A stretch of DNA of 64,000 nt from Scolanthus callimorphus (GCA_033964015.1 CM066921.1:22921355-22985354); one strand, 5' to 3'; counted from the first letter of the stretch, positions 9,949 through 22,397 are shown. Made by a program: numbers and translations. Notes: generated by a model not told the origin, from the letters alone.

Positions 9949-10067
9949 GTCTACGGCCATACCATCGGGAAAGCACCGGTTCTCGTTCGATCACCGAAGT
10001 TAAACCCGGTCGGGCGAAGATAGTACTTAGACGGGTGACCGCTTTGGAATACTTCGTGCTGTAGACT
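9949..10067 (+). rRNA. 5S rRNA: 5S rRNA gene, copy 15
   Basis: Full length, with CGCTTTGGAAT (G to T in the C-box end), a marker shared with the gene at 62,985. Both genes are followed by a partial spacer duplication. Confidence 0.96.
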
Positions 10068-10318
10068 TTTTTGGAGTTAGTACACTTTTGGAAATAGTCT
10101 CTCTTTATTTCAGAAAAAGAATAAACGGAAAGGAAAGAAAGGAAAGCGCGATCTCTGTTTCAGTTATAGTAGGGCGAAGCAGCTAATTTTTGGCGGGAAT
10201 ATTTCCACCGAGGGCGCGGTATTAAATCAATTAACTCGCACGCTTTCTCATGAAACACAATTTTTTAGCTGTATTCGTAGCTGCCAGTATAAAAATCACT
10301 TTTGTGCGTTAGATGGCT

Positions 10319-10759
10319 GCATGACGTACAAAACGTGCGCGCAATAGAACACGACGACGTCATAGACACAATCAAGCGAGTTAGAACGTAACGATGCAAT
10401 TAGCGGAAAATAGTTTGTCGAACTCTTCGATCGTTCGTGCAGGGACGTACAAAATGACTTGAAAAGCGTGGGTTCCGTGGGATTAAAACTACAATGCTGA
10501 ATTAGTTAAACTCCAAATCCTCCAATTCAAATACACACGTTTGCATGACGTACAAAACGTGCGCGCAATAGAACACGATGACGTCATAGACACAATCAAG
10601 CGAGTTAGAACGTAACGATGCAATTAGCGGAAAATAGTTTGTCGAACCTCTTCGATCGTTCGTGCAGGGACGTACAAAATGACTTAAAAAGCGTGGGTTC
10701 CGTGGGATCAAAACCACAATGCTGAATTAGGTAAACTCCAAATCCTCCAATTCAAATAC
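10319..10759. repeat. Partial spacer duplication 1 (~220 bp twice)
   Basis: The segment from GCATGACGTAC to CAAATAC occurs twice in a row without a 5S gene between. The join reads CAAATACACACGTTTGCATG. The bridge CACGTTT(T)G is the inverse complement of the CAAAACGTG that follows, so a short hairpin exists only at such joins. The gene after it is at 10,783. Confidence 0.93.
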
Positions 10760-10782
10760 ACTACAGGAAACCAAGCTTAGAC

Positions 10783-10901
10783 GTCTACGGCCATACCATC
10801 GGGAAAGCACCGGTTCTCGTTCGATCACCGAAGTTAAACCCGGTCGGGCGAAGATAGTACATAGACGGGTGACCGCTTGGGAATACTTCGTGCTGTAGAC
10901 T
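10783..10901 (+). rRNA. 5S rRNA: 5S rRNA gene, copy 16
   Basis: TACATAGACG variant, with terminator CTGTTTTGGG leaving four T. Downstream order (this, 11,394, 12,005) is repeated at 16,880-18,213. Confidence 0.95.
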
Positions 10902-11393
10902 GTTTTGGGAGTTAGTACACTTTTGGAAATAGTCTCTCCTTATTTCAGAAAAAGAATAAACGGAAAGGAAAGAAAGGAAAGCGCGACCTCTGTTTCAGTC
11001 ATAGTAGGGCGAAGCACCTTATTTTTTGCGGGAGTATTTCCACCGAGAGCGCGGTGTTAAATTAATTAACTCGCACGCTTTCTCATGAAATCCATTTTTT
11101 TAGCTGTATTCGTAGCTGCCAGTATAAAAATCACTTGTGTGCGTTAGATGACTGCATGACGTACAAAACGTGCGCGCAATAGAACACGACGACGTCATAG
11201 ACACAATCAAGCGAGTTAGAACGTAACGATGCAATTAGCGGAAAATAGTTTGTCGAACCTCTTCGATCGCTCGTGCAGGGACGTACAAAATGACTTGAAA
11301 AGCGTGGGTTCCGTGGGATTAAAACTACAATGCTGAATTAGGTAAACTATAAATCCTCCAATTCAAATACGCTACAGGAAACCAAGCTTAGAC

Positions 11394-11512
11394 GTCTACG
11401 GCCATACCATCGGGAAAGCGCCGGTTCTCGTTCGATCACCGAAGTTAAACCCGGTCGCGCAAAGATAGTACTTAGACGGGTGACCGCTTGGGAATACTTC
11501 GTGCTGTAGACT
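11394..11512 (+). rRNA. 5S rRNA: 5S rRNA gene, copy 17
   Basis: Variants AAGCGCCGG and GGTCGCGCAAAG. The GGTCGCGC marker is shared with the copy at 29,718. Confidence 0.95.
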
Positions 11513-12004
11513 TTTTTGGGAGTTAGTACACTTTTGGAAATAGTCTCTCTTTATTTCAGAAAAAGAATAAACGGAAAGGAAAGAAAGGAAAGCGTGACCT
11601 CTTTTTCAGTCATAGTAGGGCGAAGCACCTAATTGTTTGCGGGAATATTTCCACCGAGAGCGCGGTGTTAAATTAATTAACTCGCACGCTTTCTCATGAA
11701 ATCCAATTTTTTAGCTGTATTCGTAGCTGCCAGTATAAAAATCACTTGTGTGCGTTAGATGACTGCATGACGTACAAAACGTGCGCGCAATAGAACACGA
11801 CGACGTCATAGACACAATCAAGCGAGTTAGAAAGTAACGATGCAATTAGCGGAAAATAGTTTGTCGAACCTCTTCGATCGCTCGTGCAGGGACGTACAAA
11901 ATGACTTGAAAAGCGTGGGTTCCGTGGGATTAAAACTACAATGCTGAATTAGGTAAACTCCAAATCCTCCAATTCAAATACGCTACAGGAAACCAAGCTT
12001 AGAC

Positions 12005-12123
12005 GTCTACGGCCATACCATCGGGAAAGCACCGGTTCTCGTTCAATCACCGAAGTTAAACCCGGTCGGGCGAAGATAGTACTTAGACGGGTGACCGCTT
12101 GGGAATACTTCGTGCTGTAGACT
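12005..12123 (+). rRNA. 5S rRNA: 5S rRNA gene, copy 18
   Basis: Full length with GTTCAATCACC. Confidence 0.96.
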
Positions 12124-12615
12124 TTTTTGGGAGTTAGTACACTTTTGGAAATAGTCTCTCCTTATTTCAGAAAAAGAATAAACGGAAAGGAAAGAAAGGA
12201 AAGCGCGACCTCTGTTTCAGTCATAGTAGGGCGAAGCACCTAATTTTTTGCGGGAATATTTCCACCGAGAGCGCGGTGTTAAATTAATTAACTCGCACGC
12301 TTTCTCATGAAATCCAATTTTTTAGCTGTATTCGTAGCTGCCAGTATAAAAATCACTTGTGTGCGTTAGATGACTGCATGACGTACAAAACGTGCGCGCA
12401 ATAGAACACGACGACGTCATAGACACAATCAAGCGAGTTGGAACGTAACGATGCAATTTGCGGAAAATAGTTTGTCGAACCTCTTCGATCGTTCGTTCAG
12501 GGACGGACAAAATGACTTGAAAAGCGTGGGTTCCGTGGGATTAAAACTACAATGCTGAAGTAGGTACACTCAAAATCCTCCAATTCAAGTACGCTACAGG
12601 AAACCAAGCTTAGAC

Positions 12616-12734
12616 GTCTACGGCCATACCATCGGGAAAGCACCGGTTCTCGTTCGATCACCGAAGTTAAACCCGGTCGGGCGAAGATAGTACTTAGACG
12701 GGTGACCGCTTGGGAATACTTCGTGCTGTAGACT
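12616..12734 (+). rRNA. 5S rRNA: 5S rRNA gene, copy 19
   Basis: Majority sequence, T5 terminator. The spacer before it has GGTACACTC and TTCAAGTACG, altering the TATA-like site. Confidence 0.96.
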
Positions 12735-13223
12735 TTTTGGGAGTTAGTACACTTTTGGAAATAGTCTCTCCTTATTTCAGAAAAAGAATAAACGGAAAGG
12801 AAAGAAAGGAAAGCGCGACCTCTTTTCAGTCATAGTACGGCGAAGCACCTAATTTTTTGCGGGAATATTTCCACCGAGAGCGCGGTGTTAAATTAATTAA
12901 CTCGCACGCTTTCTCATGAAATCCATTTTTTAGCTGTATTCGTAGGTGCCAGTATAAAAATCACTTGTGTGCATTAGATGGCTGCATAACGTACAAAACG
13001 TGCGCGCAATAGAACACGACGACGTCATAGACACAATCAAGCGAGTAAGAACGTAACGATGCAATTAGCGGAAAATAGTTTGTCGAAGCTCTTCGATCGT
13101 TTGTGCAGGGACTTACAAAATGACTTGAAAAGCGTGGGTTCCGTGGGATTAAAACTACAATGCTGAATTAGGTAAACTCCAAATCCTCCAATTCAAATAC
13201 GCTACAGGAAACCAAGCTTAGAC

Positions 13224-13343
13224 GTCTACGGCCATACCATCGGGCAATGCACCGGTTCTCGTTCGATCACCGAAGTTAAACCCGGTCGGGCGAAGATAGT
13301 ACTTAGACGGGTGACCGCTTGGGAATACTTCGTGCTGTAGACT
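13224..13343 (+). rRNA. 5S rRNA: 5S rRNA gene, copy 20
   Basis: 120 nt, with CGGGCAATGCACC. The CAATGC family also includes 15,663, 47,744, 50,934 and 58,552. Confidence 0.94.
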
Positions 13344-13833
13344 TTTTTGGGAGTTAGTACACTTTTGGAAATAGTCTCTCTTTATTTCAGAAAAAGAATA
13401 AACGGAAAGGAACGAAAGGAAAGCGTGATCTCTGTTTCAGTTATAGTAGGGCGAAGCACCTAGTTTTTTGCGGGAACATTTCCACCGAGGGCGCGGTGTT
13501 AAATCAATTAACTCGCACGCTTTCTCATGAAATACAATTTTTTAGCTGTATTCGTAGCTGCCAGTATAAAAATCACTTGTGTGCGTTAGATGACTGCATG
13601 ACGTACAAAACGTGCGCGCAATAGAACACGACGACGTCATAGACACAATCAAGCGAGTTAGAACGTAACGATGCAATTTGCGGAAAATAGTTTGTCGAAC
13701 CTCTTCGATCGTTCGTCAGGGACGGACAAAATGACTTGAAAAGCGTGGGTTCCGTGGGATTAAAACTACAATGCCGAAGTAGGTACACTCAAAATCCTCC
13801 AATTCAATACGCTACAGGAAACCAAGCTTAGAC

Positions 13834-13952
13834 GTCTACGGCCATACCATCGGGAAAGCACCGGTTCTCGTTCGATCACCGAAGTTAAACCCGGTCGGGC
13901 GAAGATAGTACTTAGACGGGTGACCGCTTGGGAATACTTCGTGCTGTAGACT
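13834..13952 (+). rRNA. 5S rRNA: 5S rRNA gene, copy 21
   Basis: Majority sequence with T6 terminator. Confidence 0.96.
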
Positions 13953-14444
13953 TTTTTGGAGTTAGTACACTTTTGGAAATAGTCTCTCTTTATTTCAGAA
14001 AAAGAATAAACGGAAAGGAAAGAAAGGAAAGCGCGACCTCTGTTTCAGTCATAGTAGGGCGAAGCACCTAATTTTTTGCGGGAATATTTCCACCGAGGAG
14101 CGCGGTGTTAAATTAATTAACTCGCACGCTTTCTCATGAAATCCAATTTTTTAGCTGTATTCGTAGCTGCCAGTATAAAAATCACTTGTGTGCGTTAGAT
14201 GACTGCATGACGTACAAAACGTGCGCGCAATAGAACACGACGACGTCATAGACACAATCAAGCGAGTTAGAACGTAACGATGCAATTAGCGGAAAATAGT
14301 TTGTCGAAGCTCTTCGATCGTTCGTGCAGGGACGTACAAAATGACTTGAAAAGCGTGGGTTCCGTGGGATTAAAACTACAATGCTGAATTAGGTAAACTC
14401 CAAATCCTCCAATTCAAATACGCTACAGGAAACCAAGCTTAGAC

Positions 14445-14563
14445 GTCTACGGCCATACCATCGGCAAAGCACCGGTTCTCGTTCGATCACCGAAGTTAAA
14501 CCCGGTCGGGCGAAGATAGTACTTAGACGGGTGACCGCTTGGGAATACTTCGTGCTGTAGACT
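14445..14563 (+). rRNA. 5S rRNA: 5S rRNA gene, copy 22
   Basis: Full length with CGGCAAAGCACC. The upstream hairpin is the perfect form TCGAAGCTCTTCGA. Confidence 0.96.
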
Positions 14564-15054
14564 TTTTTGGGAGTTAGTACACTTTTGGAAATAGTCTCTC
14601 TTTATTTCAGAAAAAGAATAAACGGAAAGGAACGAAAGGAAAGCGCGATCTCTGTTTCAGTTATAGTAGGGCGAAGCACCTAATTTTTTGCGGGAATATT
14701 TCCACCGAGAGCGCGGTGTTAAATTAATTAACTCGCACGCTTTCTCATGAAATCCAATTTTTTAGCTGTATTCGTAGCTGCCAGTATAAAAATCACTTGT
14801 GTGCGTTAGATGACTGCATGACGTACAAAACGTGCGCGCAATAGAACACGACGACGTCATAGACACAATCAAGCGGTTGGAACGTAACGATGCAATTAGC
14901 GGAAAATAGTTTGTCGAACCTCTTCGATTGTTCGTGCAGGGACGGACAAAATGACTTGAAAAGCGTGGGTTCCGTGGGATTAAAACTACAATGCTGAATT
15001 AGGTAAACTCCAAATCCTCCAATTCAAATACGCTACAGGAAACCAAGCTTAGAC

Positions 15055-15173
15055 GTCTACGGCCATACCATCGGGAAAGCACCGGTTCTCGTTCGATCAC
15101 CGAAGTTAAACCCGGTCGGGCGAAGATAGTACTTAGACGGGTGACCGCTTGGGAATACTTCGTGCTGTAGACT
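15055..15173 (+). rRNA. 5S rRNA: 5S rRNA gene, copy 23
   Basis: Majority gene sequence, with interrupted terminator CTATTTTGGG. Confidence 0.95.
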
Positions 15174-15662
15174 ATTTTGGGAGTTAGTACACTTTTGGAA
15201 ATAGTCTCTCTTATTTCAGAAAAAGAATAAACGGAAAGGAAAGAAAGGAAAGCGCGACCTCTTTTTCAGTCATAGTAGGGCGAAGCACCTAATTTTTTGC
15301 GGGAATATTTCCACCGAGAGCGCGGTGTTAAATAATTAACTCGCACGCTTTCTCATGAAATCCAATTTTTTAGCTGTATTCGTAGCTGCCAGTATAAAAT
15401 CACTTTTGTGCATTAGATGGCTGCATAACGTACAAAACGTGCGCGCAATAGAACACGACGACGTCATAGACACAATCAAGCGAGTAAGAACGTAACGATG
15501 CAATTAGCGGAAAATAGTTTGTCGAAGCTCTTCGATCGTTCGTGCAGGGACTTACAAAATGACTTGAAAAGCGTGGGTTCCGTGGGATTAAAACTACAAT
15601 GCTGAATTAGGTAAACTCCAAATCCTCCAATTCAAATACGCTACAGGAAACCAAGCTTAGAC

Positions 15663-15781
15663 GTCTACGGCCATACCATCGGCAATGCACCGGTTCTCGT
15701 TCGATCACCGAAGTTAAACCCGGTCGGGCGAAGATAGTACTTAGACGGGTGACCGCTTGGGAATACTTCGTGCTGTAGACT
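15663..15781 (+). rRNA. 5S rRNA: 5S rRNA gene, copy 24
   Basis: CGGCAATGCACC family. Its downstream spacer carries GTGATCTCTG and AACATTTCC, as after 13,224. Confidence 0.95.
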
Positions 15782-16271
15782 TTTTTGGGAGTTAGTACAC
15801 TTTTGGAAATAGTCTCTCTTATTTCAGAAAAAGAATAAACGGAAAGGAACGAAAGGAAAGCGTGATCTCTGTTTCAGTTATAGTAGGGCGAAGCACCTAG
15901 TTTTTTGCGGGAACATTTCCACCGAGGGCGCGGTGTTAAATCAATTAACTCGCACGCTTTCTCATGAAATACAATTTTTTAGCTGTATTCGTAGCTGCCA
16001 GTATAAAAATCACTTGTGTGCGTTAGATGACTGCATGACGTACAAAACGTGCGCGCAATAGAACACGACGACGTCATAGACACAATCAAGCGAGTTGGAA
16101 CGTAACGATGCAATTTGCGGAAAATAGTTTGTCGAACCTCTTCGATCGTTCGTGCAGGGACGGACAAAATGACTTGAAAAGCGTGGGTTCCGTGGGATTA
16201 AAACTACAATGCGAAGTAGGTACACTCAAAATCCTCCAATTCAAGTACGCTACAGGAAACCAAGCTTAGAC

Positions 16272-16390
16272 GTCTACGGCCATACCATCGGGAAAGCACC
16301 GGTTCTCGTTCGATCACCGAAGTTAAACCCGGTCGGGCGAAGATAGTACTTAGACGGGTGACCGCTTGGGAATACTTCGTGCTGTAGACT
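16272..16390 (+). rRNA. 5S rRNA: 5S rRNA gene, copy 25
   Basis: Majority sequence. The pre-gene site is TTCAAGTACG, as before copy 19. Confidence 0.96.
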
Positions 16391-16879
16391 TTTTTGGAGT
16401 TAGTACACTTTTGGAAATAGTCTCTCTTATTTCAGAAAAAGAATAAACGGAAAGGAAAGAAAGGAAAGCGCGACCTCTGTTTCAGTCATAGTAGGGCGAA
16501 GCACCTAATTTTTTGCGGGAATATTTCCACCGAGAGCGCGGTGTTAAATAATTAACTCGCACGCTTTCTCATGAAATCCAATTTTTTAGCTGTATTCGTA
16601 GCTGCCAGTATAAAAATCACTTTTGTGCGTTAGATGGCTGCATGACGTACAAAACGTGCGCGCAATAGAACACGACGACGTCATAGACACAATCAAGCGA
16701 GTTAGAACGTAACGATGCAATTAGCGGAAAATAGTTTGTCGAACCTCTTCGATCGTTCGTGCAGGGACTTACAAAATGACTTGAAAAGCGTGGGTTCCGT
16801 GGGATTAAAACTACAATGCTGAATTAGGTAAACTCCAAATCCTCCAATTCAAATACGCTACAGGAAACCAAGCTTAGAC

Positions 16880-16997
16880 GTCTACGGCCATACCATCGGG
16901 AAAGCACCGGTTCTCGTTCGATCACCGAAGTTAAACCCGGTCGGGCGAAGATAGTACTTAGACGGGTGACCGCTTGGAATACTTCGTGCTGTAGACT
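16880..16997 (+). rRNA. 5S rRNA: 5S rRNA gene, copy 26
   Basis: One G lost (GCTTGGAAT), with terminator CTGTTTTGGG as at 10,783. Confidence 0.95.
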
Positions 16998-17488
16998 GTT
17001 TTGGGAGTTAGTACACTTTTGGAAATAGTCTCTCCTTATTTCAGAAAAAGAATAAACGGAAAGGAAAGAAAGGAAAGCGCGACCTCTGTTTCAGTCATAG
17101 TAGGGCGAAGCACCTTATTTTTTGCGGGAGTATTTCCACCGAGAGCGCGGTGTTAAATTAATTAACTCGCACGCTTTCTCATGAAATCATTTTTTTAGCT
17201 GTATTCGTAGCTGCCAGTATAAAAATCACTTGTGTGCGTTAGATGACTGCATGACGTACAAAACGTGCGCGCAATAGAACACGACGACGTCATAGACACA
17301 ATCAAGCGAGTTAGAACGTAACGATGCAATTAGCGGAAAATAGTTTGTCGAACCTCTTCGATCGCTCGTGCAGGGACGTACAAAATGACTTGAAAAGCGT
17401 GGGTTCCGTGGGATTAAAACTACAATGCTGAATTAGGTAAACTCCAAATCCTCCAATTCAAATACGCTACAGGAAACCAAGCTTAGAC

Positions 17489-17607
17489 GTCTACGGCCAT
17501 ACCATCGGGAAAGCACCGGTTCTCGTTCGATCACCGAAGTTAAACCCGGTCGGGCGAAGATAGTACTTAGACGGGTGACCGCTTGGGAATACTTCGTGCT
17601 GTAGACT
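17489..17607 (+). rRNA. 5S rRNA: 5S rRNA gene, copy 27
   Basis: Majority sequence, T5 terminator. Confidence 0.96.
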
Positions 17608-18094
17608 TTTTGGGAGTTAGTACACTTTTGGAAATAGTCTCTCTTTATTTCAGAAAAAGAATAAACGGAAAGGAAAGAAAGGAAAGCGCGACCTCTTTTC
17701 AGTCATAGTAGGGCGAAGCACCTAATTTTTGCGGGAATATTTCCACCGAGAGCGCGGTGTTAATTAATTAACTCGCACGCTTTCTCATGAAATCAATTTT
17801 TTAGCTGTATTCGTAGCTGCCAGTATAAAAATCACTTGTGTGCGTTAGATGACTGCATGACGTACAAAACGTGCGCGCAATAGAACACGACGACGTCATA
17901 GACACAATCAAGCGAGTTAGAACGTAACGATGCAATTAGCGGAAAATAGTTTGTCGAACCTCTTCGATCGTTCGTGCAGGGACGTACAAAATGACTTGAA
18001 AAGCGTGGGTTCCGTGGGATTAAAACTACAATGCTGAATTAGGTAAACTCCAAATCCTCCAATTCAAATACGCTACAGGAAACCAAGCTTAGAC

Positions 18095-18213
18095 GTCTAC
18101 GGCCATACCATCGGGAAAGCACCGGTTCTCGTTCAATCACCGAAGTTAAACCCGGTCGGGCGAAGATAGTACTTAGACGGGTGACCGCTTGGGAATACTT
18201 CGTGCTGTAGACT
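18095..18213 (+). rRNA. 5S rRNA: 5S rRNA gene, copy 28
   Basis: Full length with GTTCAATCACC, matching the position of copy 18 in the repeated block. Confidence 0.96.
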
Positions 18214-18702
18214 TTTTTGGGAGTTAGTACACTTTTGGAAATAGTCTCTCTTATTTCAGAAAAAGAATAAACGGAAAGGAAAGAAAGGAAAGCGCGACCT
18301 CTGTTTCAGTCATAGTAGGGCGAAGCACCTAATTTTTTGCGGGAATATTTCCACCGAGAGCGCGGTGTTAAATTAATTAACTCGCACGCTTTCTCATGAA
18401 ATCCAATTTTTTAGCTGTATTCGTAGCTGCCAGTATAAAAATCACTTGTGTGCGTTAGATGACTGCATGACGTACAAAACGTGCGCGCAATAGAACACGA
18501 CGACGTCATAGACACAATCAAGCGAGTTGGAACGTAACGATGCAATTGCGGAAAATAGTTTGTCGAACCTCTTCGATCGTTCGTTCAGGGACGGACAAAA
18601 TGACTTGAAAAGCGTGGGTTCCGTGGGATTAAAACTACAATGCCGAAGTAGGTACACTCAAATCCTCCAATTCAAATACGCTACAGGAAACCAAGCTTAG
18701 AC

Positions 18703-18821
18703 GTCTACGGCCATACCATCGGGAAAGCACCGGTTCTCGTTCGATCACCGAAGTTAAACCCGGTCGGGCGAAGATAGTACTTAGACGGGTGACCGCTTGG
18801 GAATACTTCGTGCTGTAGACT
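18703..18821 (+). rRNA. 5S rRNA: 5S rRNA gene, copy 29
   Basis: Majority sequence. Confidence 0.96.
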
Positions 18822-19310
18822 TTTTGGGAGTAGTACACTTTTGGAAATAGTCTCTCCTTATTTCAGAAAAAGAATAAACGGAAAGGAACGAAAGGAAAGC
18901 GCGACCTCTGTTTCAGTTATAGTAGGGCGAAGCACATAATTTTTTGCGGGAATATTTCCACCGAGAGCGCGGTGTTAAATAATTAACTCGCACGCTTTCT
19001 CATGAAATCCAATTTTTTAGCTGTATTCGTAGCTGCCAGTATAAAAATCACTTTTGTGCATTAGATGGCTGCATAACGTACAAAACGTGCGCGCAATAGA
19101 ACACGACGACGTCATAGACACAATCAAGCGAGTTAGATCGTAACGATGCAATTTGCGGAAAATAGTTTGTCGAACCTCTTCGATCGTTTGTGCAGGGACG
19201 GACAAAATGACTTGAAAAGCGTGGGTTCCGTGGGATTAAAACTACAATGCTGAAGTAGGTAAACTCAAAATCCTCCAATTCAAATACGCTACAGGAAACC
19301 AAGCTTAGAC

Positions 19311-19429
19311 GTCTACGGCCATACCATAGGGAAAGCACCGGTTCTCGTTCGATCACCGAAGTTAAACCCGGTCGGGCGAAGATAGTACTTAGACGGGTGA
19401 CCGCTTGGGAATACTTCGTGCTGTAGACT
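19311..19429 (+). rRNA. 5S rRNA: 5S rRNA gene, copy 30
   Basis: CCATAGGG marker, followed by two chimeric units in a row. Confidence 0.96.
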
Positions 19430-19690
19430 TTTTTGGGAGTTAGTACACTTTTGGAAATAGTCTCTCTTTATTTCAGAAAAAGAAAAAAATAAACGAAAAG
19501 GAAGAAAGGAAAGCGCGACCTCTGTTTCAGTTATAGTAGGGCGAAGCACCTAATTTTTTGCGGGAATATTTCCACCGAGGGCGCGGTGTTAAATCAATTA
19601 ACTCGCACGCTTTCTCATGAAATACAATTTTTTAGCTGTATTCGTAGCTGCCAGTATAAAATCACTTTTGTGCGTTAGATGGCTGCATGA

Positions 19691-19965
19691 AAGAGGAGGT
19701 CTGTCAGTCTTCCCATGAGCACCTGCGCGAGATTTTTTGAAACTACCCGCCAAAACGGACAGTGTTCCCGGGAAAAAAGCGAGAAAACAGATGTGAAATC
19801 CTCAATAAAAATCTCTTAAGAGCACATTATATGCAAACTGATAAATAGACATAAAAGTTTATGAAATGAACTCGTGGTTAGCTAAATCTGACTCATAAGT
19901 CAGCAGGCGGAAATAACAAGGGACGACTTTGCCGTCAAATCTCTGCACGGACATTTTGTCCAGGC
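19691..19965. repeat. Unrelated insert in chimeric unit, copy 2
   Basis: Same sequence and same two joins as at 1,525, with several one-base deletions. Content not recognised. Confidence 0.85.
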
Positions 19966-20003
19966 GACGGGTGACCGCTTGGGAATACTTCGTGCTGTAG
20001 ACT
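19966..20003 (+). pseudogene. 5S rRNA: 5S rRNA 3' fragment (38 nt), chimeric unit 2
   Basis: Starts at nt 82 exactly as in the other chimeric units. The terminator is kept. Confidence 0.95.
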
Positions 20004-20258
20004 TTTTGGGGTTAGTACACTTTTGGAAATAGTCTCTCTTTATTTCAGAAAAAGAATAAACGAAAAGGAAAGAAAGGAAAGCGCGACCTCTGTTTCAGTT
20101 ATAGTAGGGCGAAGCACCTAATTTTTTGCGGGAATATTTCCACCGAGGGCGCGGTGTTAAATCAATTAACTCGCACGCTTTCTCATGAAATACAATTTTT
20201 TAGCTGTATTCGTAGCTGCCAGTATAAAAATCACTTTGTGCGTTAGATGGCTGCATGA

Positions 20259-20537
20259 AAGGGAGGTCTGTCAGTCTTCCCAGAGCACCTAGCGCGAGAT
20301 TTTTTTTGAACTACCCGCCAAAACGGACAGGTTCCCGGGAAAAAAGCGAGAAAACAGATGTGAAATCCCTCAATAAAAATCTCTTAAGAGGCACCATTAT
20401 ATGCAACCTGATAAATAGACATAAAAGTTATGAAATGAACTCGTGGTTTAGCTAAATTCTGACTTCATAATGTCAAGCAGGCGGAAAATAACAAGGGCAC
20501 GACTTTGCCGTCAAATCTCTGCACGGACATTGTCAGC
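20259..20537. repeat. Unrelated insert in chimeric unit, copy 3
   Basis: Directly follows copy 2 with one spacer segment between, so the chimeric unit itself has been tandemly duplicated here. Same joins. Confidence 0.85.
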
Positions 20538-20575
20538 GACGGGTGACCGCTTGGGAATACTTCGTGCTGTAGACT
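20538..20575 (+). pseudogene. 5S rRNA: 5S rRNA 3' fragment (38 nt), chimeric unit 3
   Basis: Same break at nt 82, followed by spacer type with AAACTGAAAGGAAAGACAGG, as after the fragments at 1,812 and 24,155. Confidence 0.95.
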
Positions 20576-21062
20576 TTTTGGGAGTTAGTACACTTTTGGA
20601 AATAGTCTCTCTTTATTTCAGAAAAAGAATAAACTGAAAGGAAAGACAGGAACGCGCGACCTCTTTTTCAGTATAGTAGGGCGAAGCACCTAATTTTTTG
20701 CGGGAATATTTCCACCGAGAGCGCGGTGTTAAATCAATAAACTCGCACGCTTTCTCATGAAATACAATTTTTTAGCTGTATTCGTAGCTGCCGATATAAA
20801 AATCACTTTGTGCTTAGATGGCTGCATGACGTACAAAACGTGCGCGCAATAGAACACGACGACGTCATAGACACAATCAAGCGAGTTAGAACGTAACGAT
20901 GCAATTAGCGGAAAATAGTTTGTCGAACCTCTTCGATCGTTCGTGCAGGGACGTACAAAATGACTTGAAATGCGTGGTTCCGTGGGATTAAAACTACAAT
21001 GCTGAAGTAGGTAAACTCCAAATCCTCCAATTCAAATACGCTACAGGAAACCAAGCTTAGAC

Positions 21063-21181
21063 GTCTACGGCCATACCATCGGGAAAGCACCGGTTCTCGT
21101 TCGATCACTGAAGTTAAACCCGGTCGGGCGGAGATAGTACTTAGACGGGTGACCGCTTGGGAATACTTCGTGCTGTAGACT
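21063..21181 (+). rRNA. 5S rRNA: 5S rRNA gene, copy 31
   Basis: ATCACTGAAG and GGGCGGAG variants. Confidence 0.95.
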
Positions 21182-21671
21182 TTTTGGGAATTAGTACACT
21201 TTTGGAAATAGTCTCTCTTTATTTTAGAAAAAGAATAAACGGAAAGGAAAGAAAGGAAAACGCGACCTCTGTTTCAGTTATAGTAGGGCGAGGCACCTAA
21301 TTTTTTGCGGGAATATTTCCACCGAGGGCGCGATGTTAAATCAATTAACTCGCACGCTTTCTCATGAAATACAATTTTTTAGCTTATTCGTAGCTGCCAG
21401 TATAAAAATCGCTTTTGTGCGTTAGATGGCTGCATGACGTACAAAACGTGCGCGCAATAGAACACGACGACGTCATAGACACAATCAAGCGAGTTAGAAC
21501 GTAACGATGCAATTAGCGGAAAATAGTTTGTCGAACCTCTTCGATCGTTCGTGCAGGGACGGACAAAATGACTTGAAAAGCGTGGGTTCCGTGGGATTAA
21601 AACTACAATGCTGAAGTTGGTAAACTCAAATTCCTCCAATTCAAATACGCTACAGGAAACCAAGCTTAGAC

Positions 21672-21790
21672 GTCTACGGCCATACCATCGGGAAAGTACC
21701 AGTTCTCGTTCGACCACCGAAGTTAATCCCGGTCGGGTGAAGATAGTACGTAGACGGGTGACCGCTTGGGAATACTTCGTGCTGTAGACT
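21672..21790 (+). rRNA. 5S rRNA: 5S rRNA gene, copy 32 (divergent variant)
   Basis: Near-identical to the gene at 7,501 (GTACCAG, TTCGACCACC, TTAATCCC, GTACGTAGACG), including the downstream TTTTTTCGGAATTAG. Confidence 0.93.
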
Positions 21791-22280
21791 TTTTTCGGAA
21801 TTAGTACACTTTTGGAAATAATCTCTCTTTATTTCAGAAAAAGAATAAACGGAAAGGAAAGACAGGAAAGCGCGACCTCTGTTTCAGTTATAGTAGGGCG
21901 AAACACCTAAATTTTTGCGGGAATATTTCACCGAGGGCGTGGTGTTAAATCAATTAACTCGCACGCTTTCTCATGAAATACAATTTTTTAGCTGTATTCG
22001 TAGCTGTCAGCATAAAAATCACTTTGTGCGTTAGATGGCTGCATAACGTACAAAACGTGCGCGCAATAGAACACGACGACGTCATAGACACAATCAAGCG
22101 AGTTAGAACGTAACGATGCAATTAGCGGAAAATAGTTTGTCGAACCTCTTCGATCGTTCGTGCAGGGACGTACAAAATGACTTGAAAAGCGTGGGTTCCG
22201 TGGGACTAAAACTACAATGCTGACTTAGGTAAACTCCAAATCCTCCAATTCAAATACGCTACAGGAAACCAAGCTTAGAC

Positions 22281-22397
22281 GTCTACGGCCATACCATCGG
22301 GAAAGCACCGGTTCTCGTTCGATCACCGAAGTTAAACCGGTCGGGCGAAGATAGTACTTAGACGGGTGACCGCTTGGGAATACTTCGTGCTGTAGAT
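22281..22397 (+). rRNA. 5S rRNA: 5S rRNA gene, copy 33
   Basis: Two one-base losses: AAACCGGTC, and the 3' end GTAGATTTTT, which loses the C of GTAGAC and weakens helix I. May be consensus error. Confidence 0.9.
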
